A DNA stretch of 6,429 nucleotides, taken from the NCBI GenBank assembly GCA_001871435.1, contig MNVC01000011.1, positions 1-6,429 on the forward strand, in the 5' to 3' direction. The position numbers were made by a program, and so were the translations under genes. Shown here piece by piece: positions 1 to 4,387 of the stretch (its first letter is position 1; every line of letters starts with the position of its first letter). The DNA is from Candidatus Magasanikbacteria bacterium CG1_02_32_51. Lineage in GTDB: Bacteria > Patescibacteriota > Patescibacteriia > Magasanikbacterales > UBA922. Below the pieces are notes generated by a model. That model searched no databases and was not told where the DNA came from. It saw only the letters and a program-made list of their open reading frames with translations.

Positions 1-165
1 GGCTCGATAGGTATACTTATTACCACTACCGGCTCCAATTTCACGACTGATAGTGCTAGTAAAACGCCCCAATGATTTGGCGATAGTTTGAAAAGAACAC
101 TGTTGAGCGAGCATTCGACTGATTTCCTCTCGCTCATTCTCATTTAATCGTTTATATTTATTCAT
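1..165 (-). CDS. IS30-family transposase, N-terminal part (cut by window edge)
   Basis: The minus strand reads from ATG at 165 to the window edge without a stop, giving 55 residues that begin MNKYKRLNENEREEISRML. This is the N-terminal helix-turn-helix of IS30-family transposases (HTH_38 type). A helix with the NEREEI pattern is followed by a recognition region, QTIAKSLGRFTSTISREI, and then the usual G-rich stretch before Y.YRA. In this family that domain binds the element ends, while the DDE catalytic core lies in the C-terminal part, which is outside the window. The call therefore rests on the HTH only, and I cannot say whether the gene is intact. No Shine-Dalgarno sequence precedes the ATG. 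A palindrome starts 3 bases upstream of it. The gene diverges from clpB. Confidence 0.85.
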   Translation of the reverse strand, partial: MNKYKRLNENEREEISRMLAQQCSFQTIAKSLGRFTSTISREIGAGSGNKYTYRA

Positions 166-167
166 AT

Positions 168-220
168 GAATCTAATCTAACAGTTTTGGCGCTTCGCGCC
201 AATAGTGTTGCGTTAGATTC
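168..220. repeat. 53-bp symmetric palindrome next to the transposase start
   Basis: The outer arms GAATCTAA (168-175) and TTAGATTC (213-220) are exact reverse complements. The inner arms TTGGCGC (186-192) and GCGCCAA (196-202) are also exact and close over a 3-base loop, TTC. Both stems share the same centre (194) and are separated by 10-base spacers of equal length, about half of which can also pair. The structure ends 3 bases before the transposase ATG. It could form a hairpin in any transcript entering from outside, or it could be part of the element's end. Confidence 0.75.
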
Positions 221-247
221 TGGAGCCAAAGTAATATAATAACAGTA

Positions 248-284
248 ACTTTCAACTTTATGAACTTTACAAACTTTTAACTTA
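248..284 (+). repeat. Short ACTTT repeats in the IS-clpB gap
   Basis: ACTTT occurs at 248, 255, 264 and 273, and ACTTA at 280, giving spacings of 7, 9, 9 and 7 bases. This is the only structure I see in the 221-290 stretch between the insertion sequence end and the clpB promoter region. It may be simple low-complexity sequence, and no function is assigned. Confidence 0.4.
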
Positions 285-301
285 CGTTATCTTAGCACAT
301 A

Positions 302-329
302 TTGACAAATTTTTCCAGCATGTTATAGT
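302..329 (+). promoter_or_regulatory. clpB promoter (-35 and extended -10)
   Basis: A perfect -35 box, TTGACA (302-307), is followed after 16 bases by TATAGT (324-329). A TG at 321-322 gives an extended -10. The predicted start of transcription is about 335-337, inside the CIRCE operator, with a leader of about 80 bases before the clpB ATG. This is a vegetative sigma factor promoter of the kind normally paired with HrcA/CIRCE control. Confidence 0.8.
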
Positions 330-330
330 A

Positions 331-357
331 TTATCACTCACTCTATTAGAGTGCTAA
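331..357 (+). promoter_or_regulatory. CIRCE operator (HrcA binding site)
   Basis: The sequence reads TTATCACTC, nine bases, then GAGTGCTAA. The CIRCE consensus is TTAGCACTC-N9-GAGTGCTAA, so 17 of 18 arm positions match; the only difference is T for G at 334. The site begins 2 bases after the -10 box and covers the predicted transcription start, which is the usual place for HrcA to block transcription. HrcA is a repressor inactivated by heat stress through its dependence on GroEL. CIRCE more often controls groESL and dnaK; here it would make clpB part of the same regulon. No hrcA gene is in the window. Confidence 0.92.
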
Positions 358-376
358 AAATAAATAAAGGGCACTG

Positions 377-393
377 TAGGCTTTATAAGCCTA
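377..393 (+). promoter_or_regulatory. Small hairpin in the clpB leader
   Basis: TAGGCTT (377-383), loop TAT, and AAGCCTA (387-393) form an exact 7-bp stem. The downstream arm also starts a 9-base-period repeat, with AAGCCT at 387 and again at 396 and AAG at 405, so the second AAGCCT could replace the first in pairing with AGGCTT. The ATG is 21 bases downstream, without a clear Shine-Dalgarno sequence. A role in translation control is speculative. Confidence 0.5.
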
Positions 394-414
394 GTAAGCC
401 TTGTAAGATTTTAT

Positions 415-3048
415 ATGTTTCCTCAAAATTTTACTCACAAATCACAAGAGGCTATCCAAAATGGCCAAAATATTGCTATCCAAAATGGCCAAATACAAAT
501 AGAACCACCCCATCTATTTTTAAGTTTACTAAGTCAAGATGAAGGTGTAGTAGTCTCTATCTTCAAAAAACTAAATGTCAATATTGAACAACTCAAAAAT
601 GAAGTTCAAGAAATGATCAATATCATACCAAGTCAACAACTTAATGAAAATAGAAATATTGGACAAGTCACTTTAGGACAAACTATGATTTTTATTTTAC
701 AAAATGCTGATAATGAAGCCAAAAAAATGCATGATGACTTTATTAGTGTTGAACATTTGTTATTAGCTTTTTTGACTAACAAAAATCCTATTAGCGACGC
801 CCTTTCTCGTCAAAAAGTCCAATACCAAGATATTTTGAATGTTCTCAAAGACATCCGTGGTAATCAAAGAGTTGATAATCCAGAACCAGAAAGCAGATAC
901 CAAGCTCTTGAAAAATATGGTATTAATCTTACTGAAAGAGCTCGCAAAGAAAAGCTTGATCCAGTGATTGGACGTGATGACGAGATACGTCGTGTCATGC
1001 AAGTCTTAACTCGCAGAACCAAAAATAATCCCGTACTTATTGGCGAACCTGGTGTTGGTAAGACTGCTGTAGTTGAAGGTCTAGCTCAAAGAATAATCAA
1101 TGGCGATGTTCCAGAAAATCTTAAAAACAAAGAAATTGTAGCTCTTGATATCGGCTCTTTACTTGCTGGTACCAAATTTCGTGGTGAATTTGAAGAACGT
1201 TTCAAAGCTGTTATCAAAGAAGTTACTGAAGCTCAAGGTAAAATAATCTTGTTTATTGACGAATTACACGCTATCGTTGGGGCTGGCAGTTCTGAAGGGG
1301 CAGTAGATGCCTCTAACATGCTAAAACCAGGTCTTGCTCGTGGAGAAATGCATGTAGTAGGTGCTACTACTATCAAAGAGTACCAAAAACATATAGAAAA
1401 AGATCCCGCCTTTGAACGCCGTTTCCAACCAGTCCTAGTTCTTGAACCAAAAATAGAAGATGCTATAGCTATACTACGTGGTATAAAAGAAAAATATGAA
1501 ATTCATCATGGCGTACGCATTACTGACCCGGCCATTGTTTCTTCTGTTCAGCTTTCTAGTCGTTACATTACTGATAGACATTTGCCAGACAAAGCAATTG
1601 ATCTAATTGATGAAGCGGCCAGTGCCCTAAAGATGCAAATAGATTCTATGCCTGATAATTTGGACAAAATGAAACGCCAAATTATGAAAATAGAAATTGA
1701 ATTGAAAGCTCTCAAAAAAGAGACCGACGAAGATAGTAAAGAACGTGAGAAAAAACTAAAAGAAGAACTAGCTAATCTGAAAGATCAAAGTAAAGAAATA
1801 GAAATGCAATGGACAAATGAAAAAGAAATTATTACCAAAATTCGTGAACATAAAAAAGAAATTGACAAACTAAAACAACAATCAGAAATCGAAGAACGTA
1901 AAGGTGATTTACAAAAAGTAGCTGAACTTCGTTATGGCAAAATTCCAATTATTGAAAAAGCTATCAAAAAATATGAAAATAAATTAGCTGATTTACAAAA
2001 AACTAATAGCATCTTGAAAGAAGAAGTAACAGAGGAAGACATTGCGCGTGTTGTTTCTCGCTGGACTGGTATTCCTCTCAACAAAATGCTAGAAGATGAA
2101 ATAATCAAACTAGCTAAAATGGAAAAGGAATTAGAAAAACGTGTAGTTGGTCAAGAAGAAGCTATCAAATCTATATCCAATGCTATTCGTCGTAGTCGTG
2201 CTGGCATTTCTGAAGAAAAACGCCCTATTGGTTCTTTTATCTTTATGGGGCCTACTGGGGTTGGTAAGACTGAGTTGGCCAAAGCTCTTGCTGAATTCTT
2301 ATTCAATGATGAAGAGGCACTCATTCGTGTTGACATGACTGAGTATATGGAAAAACATTCTGTAAGTAAAATGATTGGCTCCCCTCCTGGTTATGTTGGT
2401 TTTGAAGAAGGTGGACAATTGACTGAGATTGTCCGAAGAAAACCATATTCTGTAATTCTTTTTGATGAAATTGAAAAAGCTCATCCAGATACTTTCAACA
2501 TCATGTTACAAATATTAGAAGACGGACATTTGACTGATGCCAAGGGTCGTAAAGTAAATTTCAAAAATACTGTTATAATCATGACAAGTAATATTGCTAG
2601 CGACATAATAATGAACATAGGTAAAAAAGGAGAATTTGGTTTTGAGACAAATAAAGACAAAACAAATAGAACTAAAGATGATAAAATAAATAAATTGGTA
2701 ATGCCAATTCTAAAAGAACAATTCAAACCAGAATTCTTGAATCGTATTGATGATATTATTATTTTCCATTCTTTAAGTTCCAAACAAATTCGCAAAATAG
2801 TAGATTTGCAGATTATGGCTGTGGAAAATCGTCTAAAAAAACAAAAAATAAACATCAAAGTTTCTGACAAAGCCAAAGATTGGCTGGCTAAAAAAGGTTT
2901 TGACGAAAACCTAGGAGCCAGACCTCTCAAACGTGTTATCCAAACTGAGCTACTTGATAAACTAGCAATGTTGATAGTAGAAAAAAAGATTACAGAAGGA
3001 AAAGAAATAAAAGTTGAAGTGGTGCAAGGTGAATTGAAAATTATCTAA
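415..3048 (+). CDS. clpB: ClpB disaggregase (Hsp100 AAA+ chaperone)
   Basis: This hexameric cytoplasmic ATPase threads aggregated proteins through its pore, normally with DnaK. Its 877 residues contain, in order: an N-domain (about 1-145); AAA-1 with Walker A GEPGVGKT (210-217), pore loop KFRG (F255 where E. coli ClpB has Tyr), Walker B D282/E283 and arginine fingers R335/R336; a full-length coiled-coil middle domain (about 409-530), which separates ClpB from ClpC; and AAA-2 with Walker A GPTGVGKT (612-619), pore loop GYVG (Y660), Walker B D684/E685, arginine finger R777 and sensor-2 GAR (834-836). Two oddities are a 24-bp repeat in the N-domain and an insertion of about 15 residues at 735-757 containing FGF. 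ATG 415 is the first possible start: the frame has a stop at 361-363 and no ATG, GTG or TTG between. The Shine-Dalgarno sequence is weak or absent. Transcription is probably HrcA-controlled and ends at the hairpin after the stop. Confidence 0.95.
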   Translation: MFPQNFTHKSQEAIQNGQNIAIQNGQIQIEPPHLFLSLLSQDEGVVVSIFKKLNVNIEQLKNEVQEMINIIPSQQLNENRNIGQVTLGQTMIFILQNADNEAKKMHDDFISVEHLLLAFLTNKNPISDALSRQKVQYQDILNVLKDIRGNQRVDNPEPESRYQALEKYGINLTERARKEKLDPVIGRDDEIRRVMQVLTRRTKNNPVLIGEPGVGKTAVVEGLAQRIINGDVPENLKNKEIVALDIGSLLAGTKFRGEFEERFKAVIKEVTEAQGKIILFIDELHAIVGAGSSEGAVDASNMLKPGLARGEMHVVGATTIKEYQKHIEKDPAFERRFQPVLVLEPKIEDAIAILRGIKEKYEIHHGVRITDPAIVSSVQLSSRYITDRHLPDKAIDLIDEAASALKMQIDSMPDNLDKMKRQIMKIEIELKALKKETDEDSKEREKKLKEELANLKDQSKEIEMQWTNEKEIITKIREHKKEIDKLKQQSEIEERKGDLQKVAELRYGKIPIIEKAIKKYENKLADLQKTNSILKEEVTEEDIARVVSRWTGIPLNKMLEDEIIKLAKMEKELEKRVVGQEEAIKSISNAIRRSRAGISEEKRPIGSFIFMGPTGVGKTELAKALAEFLFNDEEALIRVDMTEYMEKHSVSKMIGSPPGYVGFEEGGQLTEIVRRKPYSVILFDEIEKAHPDTFNIMLQILEDGHLTDAKGRKVNFKNTVIIMTSNIASDIIMNIGKKGEFGFETNKDKTNRTKDDKINKLVMPILKEQFKPEFLNRIDDIIIFHSLSSKQIRKIVDLQIMAVENRLKKQKINIKVSDKAKDWLAKKGFDENLGARPLKRVIQTELLDKLAMLIVEKKITEGKEIKVEVVQGELKII
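451..493 (+). repeat. 24-bp-period internal repeat in the ClpB N-domain
   Basis: The 19-base string starting GCTATCCAAAATGG is present exactly at 451-469 and 475-493, a period of 24 bases or eight codons. It encodes AIQNGQ twice (residues 13-18 and 21-26). Despite the repeat, the segment from THK to EPPHL has the same length as in E. coli ClpB as I recall it, so the second unit appears to replace sequence rather than add it. Confidence 0.85.
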
Positions 3049-3055
3049 ATAGTCT

Positions 3056-3096
3056 AAACACAGAACCGCTCTTTTTGAGCGGTTTTGTGTTTTTTT
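3056..3096 (+). terminator. Intrinsic terminator of clpB, at the convergent gene boundary
   Basis: A 16-bp stem (3056-3071 with 3077-3092, core ACCGCTC/GAGCGGT, one G-U pair) closes over a TTTTT loop and runs into seven T residues (3090-3096). It begins 7 bases after the clpB stop. On the minus strand the same hairpin has one C-A mismatch and only three T after it. It may stop the Fe-S operon only weakly, although that operon's last gene ends just 9 bases away at 3105. Confidence 0.92.
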
Positions 3097-3104
3097 ACTG
3101 GTTT

Positions 3105-3410
3105 TTATTCTTCTGGAAAAATCTGATTCCCTTCTTCATCATAAAGATGAATAGCGAGTACTGGACAAGACTGGGCACCAAGCATCACAGTATCTTCATC
3201 TTCCCCGTCTGGATCTGTCACATAGGCAAGATTTTCATCATCCATTTGAAATACTCCCGGAGCAACAACGACGCAAGACTGAGCGCCAATACAAGCTTCT
3301 CTATCTACTACAATACGACGAATCTTGCCACCAGCTCTAATTTTCATAGAAATATCTTCTGGCAAAGTGTCAAAGTTTATTGGCATTTTTGGTTTTTTTT
3401 CATCAGACAT
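3105..3410 (-). CDS. Short ferredoxin with three cluster cysteines
   Basis: A 101-residue soluble protein likely to carry one Fe-S cluster and transfer electrons. The ferredoxin signature starts at C40, with C-I-G-A-Q-S-C (C40, C46) followed by VVVAPGVFQMDD and then QSCP (C82) near the C-terminus. The usual [4Fe-4S] motif is CxxCxxC...CP; here the second ligand is Ala43. Three-cysteine ferredoxins of this form, known for example in actinobacteria, often hold [3Fe-4S]. A [4Fe-4S] cluster with a non-cysteine ligand is the alternative. The N-terminus (about 1-25) is charged, with no signal peptide. It is the last gene of the Fe-S cluster, 69 bases after the preceding one, and it converges on clpB. 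The ATG at 3410 has no Shine-Dalgarno sequence. Its partner is unknown; it could donate electrons for cluster assembly or be a client of it. Confidence 0.85.
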   Translation of the reverse strand: MSDEKKPKMPINFDTLPEDISMKIRAGGKIRRIVVDREACIGAQSCVVVAPGVFQMDDENLAYVTDPDGEDEDTVMLGAQSCPVLAIHLYDEEGNQIFPEE

Positions 3411-3444
3411 ATTTGAAAATAATTTTTATTTCTTAATTCTATAT

Positions 3445-3479
3445 ATTTGTAATTTGGATTTTGAAATTTGTCATTTGTA
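3445..3479 (+). repeat. Five tandem AT-rich 7-base units between the two ferredoxin genes
   Basis: The 35 bases divide exactly into five heptamers. The first and last are ATTTGTA; the others are ATTTGGA, TTTTGAA and ATTTGTC. The array ends at the base adjoining the stop codon of the thioredoxin-like ferredoxin gene. The rest of the 69-base spacer (3411-3444) is plain AT-rich sequence with no convincing promoter or ribosome binding site. Confidence 0.7.
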
Positions 3480-3776
3480 CTATAGATCTCCTAAAAAATC
3501 ATTTCTTAAATCTAATTTATCTTCTTCATCATATCTAGTATAATCAATTCCCTCATTATTTTCAATACGTTCTTTAATAGTACGTTTTTTACTATAATGA
3601 TAGACTTTTGTTTCATCTACTAAAATATTTGGTCCTTTTTTACAACGACCTAAACAACTACACATATGCACGGCTACTTCAGTATCTTTGTATTCATTTT
3701 GTAAATAATCAAAAATTTCTTCTGATCCTCTAGGTAAACAAGTTGAACCACAACAAACTTCTATTTTTTTTGGCAT
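3480..3776 (-). CDS. Thioredoxin-fold [2Fe-2S] ferredoxin
   Basis: A 98-residue protein of the thioredoxin-like [2Fe-2S] ferredoxin family, related to the NuoE/HoxE subunit fold. The likely ligands are C8 and C13 (C-x4-C in VCCGSTCLPRGS) and C41 and C45 (C-x3-C in CSCLGRCKKGPNILV); both spacings match the family. The GRCxxGPN segment is characteristic. Cys9 and Cys39 are two further cysteines beside the ligands. The C-terminal 30 residues are highly charged. The family transfers electrons in the cytoplasm. A free-standing copy beside IscS, a scaffold and DUF59 suggests a link to cluster biogenesis or redox supply, but that is inference. ATG 3776 begins MPKKIEVCCG with no Shine-Dalgarno sequence. 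A palindromic repeat lies 8 bases upstream. The stop is TAG, unlike the TAA of the neighbours. Confidence 0.88.
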   Translation of the reverse strand: MPKKIEVCCGSTCLPRGSEEIFDYLQNEYKDTEVAVHMCSCLGRCKKGPNILVDETKVYHYSKKRTIKERIENNEGIDYTRYDEEDKLDLRNDFLGDL

Positions 3777-3784
3777 AAGTTACA

Positions 3785-3820
3785 GTCATCCCGAATCCAC
3801 CGAAGGACGGAGAGGGATCT
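3785..3820 (+). repeat. Dispersed palindromic repeat, copy 1
   Basis: Begins GTCATCCCGAATCC and ends GGAGAGGGATCT. The arms ATCCC (3788-3792) and GGGAT (3814-3818) pair, with an inner TCC/GGA pairing. It shares a 21-base block, from CCGAAGG to GGATCT, with the reverse complement of copy 3. It is GC-rich in AT-rich surroundings and lies just upstream of the thioredoxin-like ferredoxin start. The general form (ATCCCGA...GAGGGATCT) looks like a REP-type intergenic repeat. Confidence 0.85.
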
Positions 3821-3896
3821 TTCTCAAGTTAATTTTTTTAATTAATAATTTTTTGAATGACCCTAAAAAACATTTTTGAATAAATCCAAATTCACG

Positions 3897-3940
3897 GGGT
3901 CTACAAATCTCTCCCCCTCGTTCCTCAGGTTCAAGATTAA
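3897..3940 (-). repeat. Dispersed palindromic repeat, copy 2 (diverged)
   Basis: On the minus strand this reads TTAATCTTGAACC, then GGGGGAGAGAT and TTGTAGACCC. It aligns end to end with copy 3 (same TTAATC start, same GTAGACCC end) with one length difference and many substitutions. The arms ATCTT and GAGAT and the inner CCT and AGG still pair. It begins 3 bases after the DUF59 stop codon and lies opposite in orientation to copy 1. The 76 bases between copies 1 and 2 are AT-rich with nothing else evident. Confidence 0.7.
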
Positions 3941-3942
3941 TT

Positions 3943-4233
3943 TTACACACCCATCATTCTTCGTACAGCTTCTGGCGGGGTCCAAGGTGGATCGAAAGTT
4001 TTTTCTACTTCAACATTTTTTACACCTATCTCAGTCAAAGCATCTTTGATCATATCTTTGATATCTCCATCTAGCGGACACATAGGCGTAGTTAAGGTCA
4101 TCAAAATATGAACACTTTTTTCATCTTTGATAGTTATTTCGTAAATAAAACCAAGAGTCCAAATATCTATACCAATATGAGGATCTATAATTTCTTTGAG
4201 TTGTTTAATAATAGCATCTTTAGTAATTTTCAT
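3943..4233 (-). CDS. MIP18-family (DUF59) Fe-S maturation protein
   Basis: A 96-residue single-domain protein of the MIP18/DUF59 family, which includes SufT, the PaaD-related proteins and the eukaryotic CIA factor Cia2. The members studied help to mature or deliver Fe-S clusters. Conserved features visible are DPHIGIDIWTLGFIYEI (17-33), the MTLTTPMCPL block with the invariant Cys52, and the C-terminal FDPPWTPPEAV (80-90). The protein is essentially the bare domain, without the N-terminal extension typical of SufT, so I do not assign that symbol. It follows the scaffold gene on the same strand after a 154-base AT-rich gap holding a large inverted repeat. ATG 4233 begins MKITKDAII, aligned with the family start, and lacks a Shine-Dalgarno sequence. 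The repeat copy 2 follows directly after the stop. Confidence 0.9.
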   Translation of the reverse strand: MKITKDAIIKQLKEIIDPHIGIDIWTLGFIYEITIKDEKSVHILMTLTTPMCPLDGDIKDMIKDALTEIGVKNVEVEKTFDPPWTPPEAVRRMMGV

Positions 4234-4252
4234 AAATATATTTTCAATTTTA

Positions 4253-4380
4253 AATTTAGAAATTTTAAATTTTGAAACAATTTTACAATTTCTTAATTTA
4301 GAAAAAACAATAAAAGAATAATTTTAAAATTAATTCATTTAAAAATTGTTTTAAAATTCAAAATTTAAAATTCCTAAATT
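4253..4380. repeat. Large AT-rich inverted repeat between scaffold and DUF59 genes
   Basis: The left arm is 4253-4284. The right arm is 4342-4351 plus 4359-4380. The arms pair at 31 of 32 positions, with one mismatch at 4373, and are separated by a 57-base loop. The right arm has 7 extra bases (4352-4358, TAAAATT). Positions 4353-4380 divide into four heptamers (AAAATTC, AAAATTT, AAAATTC, CTAAATT), so the extra 7 bases equal one unit. There is almost no G or C. A transcript could fold here, but there is no terminator-like GC stem. Confidence 0.75.
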
Positions 4381-4387
4381 ATTTATT

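Larger units (their letters stand above)
1..220 (-). mobile_element. End of an IS30-like insertion sequence (partial)
   Basis: The transposase fragment plus about 55 bases upstream of its start make up one end of an insertion sequence. Read on the minus strand, the upstream DNA carries AATCTAACGCAACA. This resembles the AACGCAACA core that I recall in IS30-type terminal inverted repeats. The outer tip is probably near 220-225, but the opposite end and the target duplication are not in the window, so the boundary is an estimate. The element lies roughly 80 bases upstream of the clpB promoter. Confidence 0.5.

Noticed and set aside
351..542. Short plus-strand frame overlapping the CIRCE site and the clpB start
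   Set aside because: It begins inside the operator and runs out of frame through the conserved ClpB N-domain; no family is recognised.
2481..2930. 149-codon open frame on the minus strand inside clpB
   Set aside because: It is antisense to conserved AAA-2 sequence, with no recognisable protein family, promoter or ribosome binding site; the clpB frame explains the DNA.
415..3048. Naming the chaperone ClpC or ClpA
   Set aside because: The complete coiled-coil middle domain of about 120 residues with the ClpB pattern (GDL...ELRYGKIP) is present; only the small D2 loop is ClpC-like.
3075..3416. 113-codon open frame on the plus strand over the ferredoxin gene
   Set aside because: It starts inside the clpB terminator stem-loop and is a shadow of the ferredoxin coding strand, whose motif is clear.
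3484..3491. AGATCTCC as another copy of the GGGATCT palindromic repeat
   Set aside because: Only a few bases match, no second arm is present, and the bases encode the C-terminus of the thioredoxin-fold ferredoxin.
3445..4380. CRISPR array
   Set aside because: The repeats are 7-base units or unevenly spaced palindromes without constant-length unique spacers, and no cas gene is present.
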